A stretch of DNA of 17,440 nt from an uncultured Lachnospiraceae bacterium. GTDB lineage: Bacteria > Bacillota > Clostridia > Lachnospirales > Lachnospiraceae. Position numbers and translations under genes: made by a program. Position 1 is the first letter of the stretch. Each line of letters opens with the position of its first letter. The stretch lies in contig CAJURH010000041.1 in NCBI GenBank assembly GCA_910588775.1, positions 1 to 17,440 on the forward strand. Direction: 5' to 3'. The notes beneath the pieces are model-generated. The model searched no databases, was not told the DNA's origin, and saw only the letters and a list, made by a program, of their open reading frames with translations. Below, one piece after another: positions 1 to 7,234 of this stretch.

Positions 1-265
1 TTGCGCTGGCGAAAACCGTCTTGGCGCCCCAACAGCAACTGCTTAACACCACGTCGTCTAACCCCACATTGGACGGTTTCCAGTCTGCGCCCACGCAGGC
101 CGCAAAAATCTGTTCCCACTCGCTGCCCTCGATGGACATGGCATGTTTGGTGGCCATCATATACACAATTTCCCTGGCGAACACATCGGCGAACTTGGAG
201 GGAAACCGGTTCAACGGGAAAGGCGCCGCAACTTTATTTACTGTTCTTAATTTGGGAGCATCCAT
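1..265 (-). CDS. probable type II restriction endonuclease, N-terminal part (runs off window)
   Basis: The first 88 codons of a minus-strand gene are present; the rest lies beyond the left edge. The ATG at 265 is preceded by an excellent ribosome site (GGAGGTGA, 271-278) five bases away. The gene overlaps the last 32 bases of the methyltransferase gene, so the two are co-transcribed and probably translationally coupled. I do not recognise the family from the sequence. The call rests on position: a gene overlapping a lone C5 methyltransferase is usually its restriction partner. The segment GLDDVV (residues 68-73) followed by WGAKTV (79-84) could be the Asp and Lys of a PD-(D/E)xK nuclease core, but no other core residue can be assigned in the visible part. 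It could instead be a different accessory or hypothetical protein. Confidence 0.6.
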   Translation of the reverse strand, partial: MDAPKLRTVNKVAAPFPLNRFPSKFADVFAREIVYMMATKHAMSIEGSEWEQIFAACVGADWKPSNVGLDDVVLSSCCWGAKTVFASA

Positions 266-1223
266 TTACCTCACCTCCGAAAGCCAACGGCACGAACTTC
301 TCAATCACTTTGGCCAGCATGCGCACAGGAATCGCATTGCCCGCCTGCTTTCGCATCTGGGTATCCGACACTGCAATCTTGAATTCATCGGGAAATCCCT
401 GCAGCCGCAGCATTTCTCTTGGCGTAAGCCTGCGCTCTCCGTCAACCAGCAAATAATTGTAACTGGCTCCCGCCCGCAAAGCGCAACTATAGGGATACGA
501 GGATATATTTCCAGATTTGTTTTCGTGCCATATGGCCGGAACCGCATCCGCCGTGTGCATCTTTCTGCGCTTCTCTACAATTTCCTTAGAGGCGTAATGC
601 TTTTTGTCCACTTCGCTCTCCAGAATATCGCTCAAAGTCTCCTTCTCCTTTTCATCTATATCAAATTCCCACTTCATTTGAAAGGGCTTTTTGGAACCGA
701 TGATCACGATTCGCTCCCGCTTTTGGGGCAGGCCGAAGTCTAGCGCATTGAGCACATTGTGATCCACATTATAATTCAGCTCGTCTTGCAGGACATGTAG
801 AATCGTCTCAAATGTTTTGCCGCCGTCGTGGCTGACCAGATTTTTCACATTTTCCAGCACAAAAGCGTCGGGCTCCTTCTCTTTCAATATTCTGGCTATG
901 TCGAAAAACAAAGTCCCTCTGGTGTTGTCCTCAAATCCCTTTTGCAGGCCGCAGATGGAAAACGCCTGGCAGGGAAACCCGGCAAAAAGCAGTTGAAAAT
1001 CCGGTATATCCTTTTCGTCCACCTGGGTGATATCTCCCACCGGTTCCTCGCCAAAGTTTTCCCGATAGCTTATCTGCGCATACTTGTCTATATCGCTGCT
1101 GAACACGCATTGCCCCTGTATTCCCAGCCTTTCAAAGGCCTGCCGAGACGCATAGCGGAATCCGCCGATTCCACAGAATAAGTCGATATATTTTATTGTC
1201 TTTGGAAGTTTTCCTTTTTCCAT
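234..1223 (-). CDS. DNA (cytosine-5) methyltransferase of a type II restriction-modification system
   Basis: This 329-aa protein transfers a methyl group from S-adenosylmethionine to C5 of cytosine in a specific DNA site. All main C5-methyltransferase motifs are present in order: motif I DLFCGIGG (14-21, SAM binding), motif IV GFPCQAFS (82-89, catalytic Cys85), motif VI ENV (124-126), motif VIII QKRER (167-171), motif IX RRLTPREMLRLQGFP (264-278) and motif X QAGNAIPV (293-300). The target-recognition region lies between about 185 and 262; I cannot read the recognised DNA site from it. Length is normal for a type II enzyme. The start is supported by GGAG seven bases upstream and by a consensus promoter at 1261-1289. 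It is followed by an overlapping gene that is likely the nuclease. Independent transcription beside the metabolic liv operon suits an acquired module, but acquisition is inference. Confidence 0.95.
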   Translation of the reverse strand: MEKGKLPKTIKYIDLFCGIGGFRYASRQAFERLGIQGQCVFSSDIDKYAQISYRENFGEEPVGDITQVDEKDIPDFQLLFAGFPCQAFSICGLQKGFEDNTRGTLFFDIARILKEKEPDAFVLENVKNLVSHDGGKTFETILHVLQDELNYNVDHNVLNALDFGLPQKRERIVIIGSKKPFQMKWEFDIDEKEKETLSDILESEVDKKHYASKEIVEKRRKMHTADAVPAIWHENKSGNISSYPYSCALRAGASYNYLLVDGERRLTPREMLRLQGFPDEFKIAVSDTQMRKQAGNAIPVRMLAKVIEKFVPLAFGGEVNGCSQIKNSK

Positions 1224-1260
1224 ACATTTTCTCCATAAATATGACCTTTATTTCCAATTC

Positions 1261-1289
1261 ATTATATATCGCTCTTTTCTTTTTGTCCA
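1261..1289 (-). promoter_or_regulatory. sigma-A promoter of the methyltransferase gene
   Basis: On the minus strand TGGACA (1284-1289) is followed after exactly 17 bases by a perfect TATAAT (1261-1266). It sits about 40 bases before the methyltransferase ATG and just downstream of the liv operon terminator, so the restriction-modification genes have their own transcription start. Confidence 0.8.
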
Positions 1290-1316
1290 CGCTTTTCCAT
1301 TATGGGAAAACGCACA

Positions 1317-1348
1317 ATGGCCAAGGGAATATCCGCTCCCTTGGCCAT
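1317..1348 (-). terminator. hairpin terminator of the liv operon
   Basis: A perfect 12-bp inverted repeat (arm ATGGCCAAGGGA at 1317-1328, second arm 1337-1348, 8-base loop) begins 9 bases after the stop codon of the last liv-operon gene. The following minus-strand bases contain only a short T run (TTTT within TGTGCGTTTT), so the T tract is weak. Stem strength and position support termination or 3'-end stabilisation. Confidence 0.7.
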
Positions 1349-1356
1349 AGAAAATT

Positions 1357-1974
1357 CTAAAACCGCACCTTAATGTAAGCCCGGATTTCCTCCACGCATT
1401 TCTCAAATCCCAACTTACTGCTATTTAAACAAAGGTCATAATTCCGGGCATCCGTCCATTCCCGTCCGGTGTAATGTCTGTAGAAATCCGCCCGGTATTT
1501 ATCCGTCCTGATAATGAATTTCTTCATCTCTTCCTCGGTCATGCTGTTTTGTTCCATGGCCCTTGCCAAGTTAAATTCCTCTGACCCATGGACAAATACG
1601 CTGACCACATTGGCATAATCTTTCAAAACAAAATCTGCGGCCCGCCCAATGATTACGCAACTCTGGGTCTTCGCCAATTTCTTAATCACTTCCGCCTGAT
1701 AGTTGAACAGATTCTTGGCCGACACAAAGTCGTTGCTGTTGGGTGGAATCAGCTCGCCTGTATAGATGTCCGGAGATATGCGCTTAAACAGGCTGCTTTT
1801 TAACTTTTCATCAAACTGCATAAACAGTTGTTCATTGATGCCGCTCTCTTCCGAGGCCATTTTCAGAATATCCCGGCTGTACCAGGGAACCTCCAGTTCC
1901 TTCGCCAGCATTTTCCCAATGGTTTTTCCTCCGCTTCCATATTGCCTTGCAATGGTGACAACTATATGATCCAT
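1357..1974 (-). CDS. cytidylate kinase-like family protein (AAA/P-loop nucleotide kinase)
   Basis: This 205-aa soluble protein belongs to the family annotated as cytidylate kinase-like. The nucleotide-binding loop is the family variant RQYGSGGKTIG (10-20). CVIIGRAADFVL (106-117) and a conserved block with YRHYTGREW (165-173) and YDLCLNSS (179-186) follow. Whether it phosphorylates CMP is not established for this subfamily; the real substrate is unknown. I start it at the ATG at 1974 because AGGAGG lies seven bases upstream, overlapping the livF stop. An in-frame GTG two codons earlier (1980) lies too close to that site. It is the last gene of the liv operon, which is an unexplained partnership, and ends just before the 1317-1348 hairpin. 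Confidence 0.85.
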   Translation of the reverse strand: MDHIVVTIARQYGSGGKTIGKMLAKELEVPWYSRDILKMASEESGINEQLFMQFDEKLKSSLFKRISPDIYTGELIPPNSNDFVSAKNLFNYQAEVIKKLAKTQSCVIIGRAADFVLKDYANVVSVFVHGSEEFNLARAMEQNSMTEEEMKKFIIRTDKYRADFYRHYTGREWTDARNYDLCLNSSKLGFEKCVEEIRAYIKVRF

Positions 1975-1985
1975 ACACACCCCTC

Positions 1986-2696
1986 CTATTCCCCCAGATA
2001 AGCCTTCTTAATGGAATCGTCGTTCATCAGCTTGTCGGCGTCTCCATCCAGGACGATTCTTCCCGTCTCAAGCACATACGCCCGATCTGCGATGGAAAGG
2101 GCCTTCTTGGCATTCTGCTCCACCAAAAGTACGGTGGTTCCCCCGGCGCTCACCTCTTGGATAATATCAAAAATCTCATTGACAAGAATGGGAGAAAGTC
2201 CCATAGAGGGTTCATCCATCACAATAATCTTGGGATGGGACATCAACGCCCGTCCCATGGCCAGCATCTGCTGTTCGCCACCGCTTAAGGTGCCGGCCAA
2301 CTGGTTCTTCCTCTCCTGAAGCCGTGGAAAACGCTTGTAGACCATCTCCAGCGTCCCTGTGATTTCTTCTTTATCTTTCCTTGTATACGCCCCCATCTTC
2401 AGGTTTTCATATACGGTTAATTCCGCAAACACCCGGCGTCCTTCTGGAACATGGGCCATCCCCAGGGATACAATCTTATGCGCCGGAATTTTCGTGATAT
2501 CTTTTCCCTCGAAGATAACAGAACCTTTCTTGGGAGACAATAGTCCAGTGATGGTGTGCAGAATCGTGGTTTTTCCAGCGCCGTTGGCGCCAATCAAAGC
2601 GATGACCTCTCCCTCGTTGACCTCAAAAGAGATTCCCTTGATTGCCTGAATCATGCCATAGTATACTTCAATGTCTTTTATCTCAAGCATTGCCAT
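1986..2696 (-). CDS. livF: branched-chain amino acid ABC transporter, ATP-binding protein LivF
   Basis: One of two ATPases that power the LivHM permease at the inner face of the membrane. Counting from the upstream in-frame ATG at 2705: Walker A GANGAGKT (39-46), signature LSGGEQQ (140-146), Walker B IIVMDEP (160-166), and VEQN (195-198) where most ABC proteins have the switch histidine, a known LivF trait. VPEGRRVF (86-93) is also typical of LivF. The ATG at 2705 directly abuts the GGGGGG ribosome site (2706-2711), leaving no spacer. The ATG at 2696, nine bases away, is the more likely start and gives 236 aa. It follows livG closely and its stop overlaps the ribosome site of the cytidylate-kinase-like gene. 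Confidence 0.95.
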   Translation of the reverse strand: MAMLEIKDIEVYYGMIQAIKGISFEVNEGEVIALIGANGAGKTTILHTITGLLSPKKGSVIFEGKDITKIPAHKIVSLGMAHVPEGRRVFAELTVYENLKMGAYTRKDKEEITGTLEMVYKRFPRLQERKNQLAGTLSGGEQQMLAMGRALMSHPKIIVMDEPSMGLSPILVNEIFDIIQEVSAGGTTVLLVEQNAKKALSIADRAYVLETGRIVLDGDADKLMNDDSIKKAYLGE

Positions 2697-2710
2697 TTTC
2701 GCCATCCCCC

Positions 2711-3469
2711 CTATTCACCTAAGTATGCCTTAATAACCTCCGGGTTGTTCAACACATCGCTGGTCTTTCCCTCCGCCAGCGCCTCTCCGAAGTTCAGGAC
2801 GGTCAGCTCTTCACAAATTCCCGACACCAGTTTCATATCATGTTCAATCAGAAGAATCGTCATGTGAAATTCATCCCGCACAAAACGGATGGTTTCCATC
2901 AACTCTTTTGTCTCGTTAGGGTTCATCCCCGCCGCCGGCTCATCCAGCAAAAGCAGCTTCGGCTCGGTGGCCAGCGCGCGGGTAATCTCCAGTTTCCGCT
3001 GCTTTCCATAGGGAAGATTGGCCGCCAGCGTGCTGGCTTCCTTATCCAGATCAAACACAGACAAAAGCTCCAGAGCTTTCTCATCCATGGCTTTTTCCAT
3101 TTTATGATATTTGGGCAGCCGGAAGATTCCCTCCAGCGTGGAATATTTGTAATGGTTATGAAGGCCCACTTTTACATTGTCCAATACGGATAAATCTTTG
3201 AAAAGACGTATATTCTGGAATGTTCGGGCAACCCCCGCCTTATTGATATCTATGGTTTTCTTCCCCACAATATTCTCACCGTCCAGGCGTATCACCCCTT
3301 CGCTTGGCTTATACACGCCAGTTAAAAGGTTGAAGACCGTCGTTTTTCCCGCTCCGTTGGGGCCAATCAGACCATAGAGGCAGCCTTTCTCAATTTTCAG
3401 ATGAAATTCATTTACCGCCCGCAGACCGCCAAAGGAGATTCCAAGATTATTCACTTCCAACAATGCCAT
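2711..3469 (-). CDS. livG: branched-chain amino acid ABC transporter, ATP-binding protein LivG
   Basis: The second ATPase of the transporter, 252 aa. Walker A GPNGAGKT is at 36-43 and the Q-loop glutamine is in ARTFQNIRLF (81-90). The ABC signature is the degenerate LPYGKQRKLEI form usual for LivG (from 152). Walker B is LLLLDEP (172-178), with a switch histidine in IEHDMK (208-213). The C-terminus carries the family's extra tail ending AYLGE, shared with LivF. The gene begins three bases after the livM stop, and its ribosome site GGAGG lies inside the last codons of livM, so translation is probably coupled. Confidence 0.95.
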   Translation of the reverse strand: MALLEVNNLGISFGGLRAVNEFHLKIEKGCLYGLIGPNGAGKTTVFNLLTGVYKPSEGVIRLDGENIVGKKTIDINKAGVARTFQNIRLFKDLSVLDNVKVGLHNHYKYSTLEGIFRLPKYHKMEKAMDEKALELLSVFDLDKEASTLAANLPYGKQRKLEITRALATEPKLLLLDEPAAGMNPNETKELMETIRFVRDEFHMTILLIEHDMKLVSGICEELTVLNFGEALAEGKTSDVLNNPEVIKAYLGE

Positions 3470-3472
3470 ATC

Positions 3473-4543
3473 TTACGCAGCCTCCTTTGCACTATTATTT
3501 TTCTTACGTCTGAACTTGGCAGAGTATTTCTCTCTCCATTCGATGGCTTTCGGACTCCAGTTGAACAACATCATCACAATCAGAACCACCGCATAGATCA
3601 GCATACGATAATCGCTTAAGGCTCGCAAAAGCTCCGGAAGCAAAGTCAGTATAATTGCGGCCAAAATAGAGCCTCTCATATTCCCGATGCCGCCCAGCAC
3701 CACAAAGACCAGAATCATAATGGACATATTGTAGCCGAAGTTCTTAGGCTGCGCCGTCAGTGTGGCCAGGTTATGCGCGTAGATGACGCCAGCCACGCCA
3801 GCCAGCGCTGCAGAAATGGAAAATGCCATCAATTTATATTTTGTAATGTTGATGCCCACAGACTCCGCCGCGATACGGTTGTCCCGAATCGCCATGATTG
3901 CCCGTCCACTTCTGGAATGCATCAGATTCAAAACAATAAATAAGGTAATCAGAATCAGAATTACGCCAATGACAAAAGTGGAATCCTTGGGCGTTCCCGT
4001 GATTCCCTGAGGACCATTGACGATTACTTTCCCACCGTCTTCCAGCCCCAGAGAGAGAGAATCCTTGGTGGAAAAATGGAATCCGTTCTCATCTCTGCCG
4101 ATAAACAGAACATTTACAATATTCTTGATGATTTCCCCGAAGGCAAGCGTCACAATGGCCAGGTAATCGCCTTTCAGACGAAGCACTGGAATTCCAATGA
4201 GAATTCCGCATATGCCTGCAGCCGCCGCGCCGATTAACAGAGCAAGAAAATAGCGCAGACCTGTGACCGGAATCGTCTCCACCATGCACTTTGAGAAAAA
4301 TGCGCTGGTGAACGCGCCCACGCACATGAAACCCGCGTGACCCAGACTCAGTTCCCCTAAGATACCCACGGTAAGATTCAGTGAGACCGCCAGAATGATG
4401 TATGCACAGAGAGGCACCAGAAGCCCCTGGAGAAGACTGGAAACATTCCCTGTGGACACCAGTAGCTGCACAACGATGAAAATCACGATTACCATCAGAT
4501 ATGTAACCATATTGTTTTTTGTTGTTTTACTCATTTTCTTCAT
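3473..4543 (-). CDS. livM: branched-chain amino acid ABC transporter, permease LivM
   Basis: A 356-aa polytopic membrane protein that forms the translocation path together with LivH. A short basic start (KKMSKTTKNN) precedes the first hydrophobic helix (about 13-30), and further helices cover most of the protein. Family landmarks are NLTVG...GELSLGHAGF (56-72), LRLKGDYLAIVTLAFGEI (121-138) and the cytoplasmic EAA-like coupling loop GRAIMAIRDN...YKLMAF (213-241) that docks with the ATPases. The C-terminus is basic (KFRRKKN). The ribosome site AGGTGG overlaps the livH stop codon. A second ATG three codons in is an alternative start. Confidence 0.95.
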   Translation of the reverse strand: MKKMSKTTKNNMVTYLMVIVIFIVVQLLVSTGNVSSLLQGLLVPLCAYIILAVSLNLTVGILGELSLGHAGFMCVGAFTSAFFSKCMVETIPVTGLRYFLALLIGAAAAGICGILIGIPVLRLKGDYLAIVTLAFGEIIKNIVNVLFIGRDENGFHFSTKDSLSLGLEDGGKVIVNGPQGITGTPKDSTFVIGVILILITLFIVLNLMHSRSGRAIMAIRDNRIAAESVGINITKYKLMAFSISAALAGVAGVIYAHNLATLTAQPKNFGYNMSIMILVFVVLGGIGNMRGSILAAIILTLLPELLRALSDYRMLIYAVVLIVMMLFNWSPKAIEWREKYSAKFRRKKNNSAKEAA

Positions 4544-4554
4544 AAGTTCGCCAC

Positions 4555-5439
4555 CTACACTTTCTCCTGAATATTTTTACCGAGAATACCGGTAGGTTTC
4601 ACAATCAGCACAATAATCAGCACGCCGAATACGATAGCATCCGCCATCTGAGAGGATATATAGGCCTTTCCAAATATCTCGATCACGCCCAGAAGGATTC
4701 CGCCGATAAGCGCGCCTGGAATGGAGCCGATGCCGCCAAATACAGCCGCCACAAAAGCCTTGATGCCTGGCATAGCTCCCGTGTATGGAGTCAGTGACGG
4801 ATACGCCGAACACAACAATACGCCGGCCACTGCCGCCAACGCCGAACCAATGGCAAAGGTAAGGGCAATAGTTCCGTTTACATTCACGCCCATCAACTGC
4901 GCCGCTCCCTTATCCTCCGAGACGGCCAGCATGGCCTGTCCAGCCTTTGATTTCTTTATAAACAGCGTAAGCCCCACCATAATCACAATACAGGAGGCAA
5001 TGGTAACCATGGTTTCACCGGAAATGGTCAGATTCCCTCCCGCAAGCACAAGGGCTGGCGCCGGGACCACCGATGAAAATGATTTTGTATTTGCGCCAAA
5101 AATAAGCAGCGCCAGGTTCTGAAGCAAATAGCTGACGCCGATGGCCGTAATAAGAACAGCCAGCGAAGAAGCCGCGTTCAAAAGGGGACGGTAAGCCACG
5201 CTTTCAATCACAACCCCCAGAATGGTACAGAAAATAATTGCCAGAAGCACAGCCAAAAGTGGCGAAAGGCCAGCGCCCGCAATAGCTGTCATAACCACAT
5301 ACGCGCCAATCATTATTACATCGCCATGCGCAAAGTTCAGCATCTTCGCAATTCCATACACCATGGTATAGCCAAGAGCGATAATCGCATATACGCTTCC
5401 AAGGCTGATGCCATTGATCAAATAAGATATAAAACTCAT
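4555..5439 (-). CDS. livH: branched-chain amino acid ABC transporter, permease LivH
   Basis: A 294-aa inner-membrane permease, partner of LivM. The N-terminal block GISLGSVYAIIALGYTMVYGI followed by NFAHGD (about 10-40) is the LivH hallmark, and the EAA-like loop SKAGQAMLAVSEDKGAAQLMG (about 164-184) is the ATPase contact. The protein is otherwise a series of hydrophobic helices and ends KNIQEKV. A G-rich ribosome site (GGGGGG, eight to nine bases before the ATG) precedes it. It is separated from livK by about 120 bases that hold a hairpin with a T-rich run, so it may be made at a lower level than the binding protein. Confidence 0.95.
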   Translation of the reverse strand: MSFISYLINGISLGSVYAIIALGYTMVYGIAKMLNFAHGDVIMIGAYVVMTAIAGAGLSPLLAVLLAIIFCTILGVVIESVAYRPLLNAASSLAVLITAIGVSYLLQNLALLIFGANTKSFSSVVPAPALVLAGGNLTISGETMVTIASCIVIMVGLTLFIKKSKAGQAMLAVSEDKGAAQLMGVNVNGTIALTFAIGSALAAVAGVLLCSAYPSLTPYTGAMPGIKAFVAAVFGGIGSIPGALIGGILLGVIEIFGKAYISSQMADAIVFGVLIIVLIVKPTGILGKNIQEKV

Positions 5440-5465
5440 ACAATTCCCCCCTTCAGTATACTATA

Positions 5466-5477
5466 GGCAAGCTTGCC
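5466..5477. promoter_or_regulatory. 12-bp perfect palindrome ahead of livH
   Basis: GGCAAGCTTGCC is a perfect palindrome just upstream of a TATACT box (minus strand, about 5456-5461) and of the livH ribosome site. It could be an operator for a secondary livHMGF promoter. No good -35 box lies at the right distance, so function is uncertain. Confidence 0.25.
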
Positions 5478-5510
5478 CATCCTCTCAGCCGTTTGACAGG
5501 ACTTTCATAG

Positions 5511-5545
5511 TAAAATAGAAGAAGGCTATCTTAACAAAGATAACC
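5511..5545 (-). terminator. intrinsic (partial) terminator between livK and livH
   Basis: Minus-strand GGTTATC pairs with GATAGCC (arms 5539-5545 and 5524-5530, one G-T pair, 8-base loop) and is followed by a T-rich run (TTCTTCTATTTT, 5512-5523). It starts 15 bases after the livK stop. Placement between the solute-binding protein and the permease genes is typical of a readthrough terminator that keeps binding protein in excess. Confidence 0.65.
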
Positions 5546-5560
5546 CTCTATCCATCCATT

Positions 5561-6751
5561 TTACTCTACAACCGCATAATCGCCATCTTCGATTTTCACA
5601 ACCATAGGCTCTTTGCTGGGCTCGCCGCTGGCTTCCCAGGTAAGTCCTTTCGCCGTTACGCCATCAATGCTGATTTCCACCATAGCCTCTTTCATGGCGT
5701 CGCATACATCCGATGGGGACATATCCGCAGTCACTTCACCAGTTTCCATGGCAGCCTTAATGGCATAGATTCCATCGTAAGCGTCTGCCGCAAACTGATT
5801 GGGAGTCTGTCCATATGCTTCGTCATAATCTTTCACGAACTTCTGGATGGTTTCATCTTCTGAAGTTGGTGTGAAAGGACTCATAAACATCAGATTGTTT
5901 GCCAGATTTACATCAAATCCTTCCACTGCAAGGATACCGTCCATACCGTCGCATCCGAAGAAAATCGGGCTAAAGTTCATTCCAGCCGCCTGTTTCAGAA
6001 CCAGAGAGGCCTCTGTATAATAGAAGGGCAAGAATACCAGCTCTGCGCCAGCGTCTTTCGCTTTCTGAAGCTGTACGGAGAAGTCTGTCTTAGCTTCAGC
6101 GGTGAACGCCTCGGCTGCAACAATCTCAAAGTCCTGATTTTCCGCTTCTTTCACAAATGCTTCATAGATACCTGTGGAATACACATCGGAGCTGTCATAG
6201 ATAGCCGCCACTTTCTTTGCAAGACCTTTTTCACCAATGTATTTTGCGGACTCTAAACCCTGCATGGGGTCAGAGAAACATACACGGAAAGCATTGTCAT
6301 ACTGTACACATTCTACGGCTGTGCCGGATGGCGTCAACATAAATGTATTGTCTGTCTGCGCCACTTCGCCTACCGCTACGCAAGGAGCAGAGGTTACTGT
6401 ACCCAGAAGCGCATGCATACCCCAGTCCTTCAGCGTGTTGTAAGCATTCACTGCCTTTTCCGGGTCATGCTCGTCATCCTCGTACTTTAATTCAACTTGC
6501 ACTCCGCCAATTCCGCCGGCGTCGTTGATCTCTTTCACTGCCAGTTCCGCGCCGTTTTTCACCGCTTCACCATAAACAGCCGCTCCCCCGGTCACTGGTC
6601 CGATAGCTCCGATTTTAAATACAGAACCGCTTTCACTGCCTGAATCTGCCGCTTTGTCCGATCCAGAATCTGCTTTTGAGCCGCAACCAGCCATCAAAGT
6701 CACTGCCATAGCCGCTACCAATATAGCAGATACCGCTTTTTTCATTTTCAT
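5561..6751 (-). CDS. livK: branched-chain amino acid ABC transporter, substrate-binding lipoprotein LivK/LivJ
   Basis: A 396-aa extracellular lipoprotein that captures the substrate (leucine, isoleucine, valine or a related amino acid or amide) for LivHM. The signal peptide MKMKKAVSAILVAAM ends in the lipobox LMAGC, with lipidated Cys at residue 23. A Ser/Gly/Asp-rich linker (24-43) comes before the periplasmic-binding fold. Family features are FKIGAIGPVTGGAAVYGE (45-62), ELAVKEINDAGGIGG (69-83) and the binding-site stretch near TSAPC (120-124). I place the start at the ATG at 6751, with GGGAGG nine bases upstream. A longer open frame back to 6991 has no signal-sequence logic and overlaps the promoter. 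First gene of the operon, driven by the 6801-6829 promoter. Confidence 0.95.
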   Translation of the reverse strand: MKMKKAVSAILVAAMAVTLMAGCGSKADSGSDKAADSGSESGSVFKIGAIGPVTGGAAVYGEAVKNGAELAVKEINDAGGIGGVQVELKYEDDEHDPEKAVNAYNTLKDWGMHALLGTVTSAPCVAVGEVAQTDNTFMLTPSGTAVECVQYDNAFRVCFSDPMQGLESAKYIGEKGLAKKVAAIYDSSDVYSTGIYEAFVKEAENQDFEIVAAEAFTAEAKTDFSVQLQKAKDAGAELVFLPFYYTEASLVLKQAAGMNFSPIFFGCDGMDGILAVEGFDVNLANNLMFMSPFTPTSEDETIQKFVKDYDEAYGQTPNQFAADAYDGIYAIKAAMETGEVTADMSPSDVCDAMKEAMVEISIDGVTAKGLTWEASGEPSKEPMVVKIEDGDYAVVE

Positions 6752-6800
6752 AATCGTTTCCCTCCCAGAAAAATTAAAAGACATTTTGTCTCTGTGTGAA

Positions 6801-6829
6801 ATCATACACGAGAACACATTATTTGTCAA
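6801..6829 (-). promoter_or_regulatory. sigma-A promoter of the liv operon
   Basis: Minus-strand TTGACA (6824-6829) is a perfect -35 box, followed after 17 bases by TATGAT (6801-6806). The start of transcription would fall near 6794, giving a leader of about 43 bases ahead of livK. No terminator or obvious operator was seen in that leader. Confidence 0.85.
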
Positions 6830-6998
6830 GCGTTTCAACATCCTGCGTTTCCAATCACGGCACGTCTGGCACGATGGAGCCGCTCCATACATCAAACGAA
6901 TCCGGTTCTTCTCCAAATCCCATGCAATCCTATTTCCTTTGTTTTTTTCAAGTTGAATTTGCCTCCTGTCTCCCCACAAAAATCCATCCATTTAAATA

Positions 6999-7027
6999 TT
7001 GCATACAACCGCAGCCTATGATATAAT
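6999..7027 (+). promoter_or_regulatory. strong promoter of the hydrogenase-maturation operon
   Basis: TTGCAT (6999-7004) is followed after 17 bases by a perfect TATAAT (7022-7027). The -10 box is preceded by TGA, making an extended -10 (TGnTATAAT). Transcription would start near 7033. It faces away from the liv promoter. Confidence 0.8.
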
Positions 7028-7032
7028 ACAAA

Positions 7033-7125
7033 AGAACAACCAGACTTTGAAGGGGTTAGATCCTGAGAGGAAAGGGGCCAAAACTAAGCAATTTATTTAT
7101 TTGCGCCCTTTTTGGGCGCTTTTTT
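7033..7125 (+). promoter_or_regulatory. RNA leader with intrinsic terminator, candidate attenuator or riboswitch, upstream of TM1266/hydE/hydG
   Basis: The predicted transcript runs about 70 bases and then meets a classic intrinsic terminator (see 7103-7125), still 110 bases before the first start codon. Short pairings are visible: AACC (7038-7041) with GGTT (7054-7057), TCCT (7061-7064) with AGGA (7068-7071), and TTAG (7056-7059) with CTAA (7084-7087). GGAAAGGG (7069-7076) can pair with CCCTTTTT (7106-7113, including two G-T pairs), which would consume the left arm of the terminator and act as an antiterminator. The tail AAAACTAAG is faintly like preQ1-I riboswitch tails, but the rest does not fit. 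I cannot assign it to a known RNA class. It could also be a small standalone RNA. Confidence 0.55.
7103..7125 (+). terminator. intrinsic terminator inside the hydrogenase-operon leader
   Basis: GCGCCC (7103-7108) pairs perfectly with GGGCGC (7114-7119) across a five-T loop and is followed immediately by six Ts (7120-7125). It lies between promoter and genes, so operon expression requires readthrough or antitermination, unless another promoter downstream was missed. Confidence 0.85.
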
Positions 7126-7234
7126 CTATATATATCCAAAGTTTAAAACCCTTCCACGCTAAACTCCACTTATTTTACAGCGTTTCTCAAATCATCTGAA
7201 TTCCGTCTGGGATGAAAGGAGAATTTAGGACGAT

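Larger units (their letters stand above)
6752..7234. other. divergent regulatory region between livK and the hydrogenase-maturation operon
   Basis: This 483-base stretch holds no supported gene. It contains the liv promoter (6801-6829, minus), the hydrogenase-operon promoter (6999-7027, plus), the RNA leader and terminator (7033-7125) and the ribosome site for the TM1266-type gene. In 6830-6998 and 7126-7214 I see no promoter, hairpin or repeat I can support. Confidence 0.7.

Noticed and set aside
21..743. 240-codon plus-strand frame over the methyltransferase and nuclease region
   Set aside because: It lies antisense to a methyltransferase with all catalytic motifs and shows no domain of its own.
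6752..6991. Longer N-terminus for the LivK gene (frame open to 6991)
   Set aside because: The extension has no ribosome site logic, runs through the consensus promoter, and would bury the lipoprotein signal peptide that begins at 6751.
7052..7090. preQ1-I riboswitch in the hydrogenase leader, suggested by the tail AAAACTAAG and loop TTAG
   Set aside because: The compact P1 stem and the conserved cytosine-rich segment between loop and tail are missing, and the gap from loop to tail is too long for the class.
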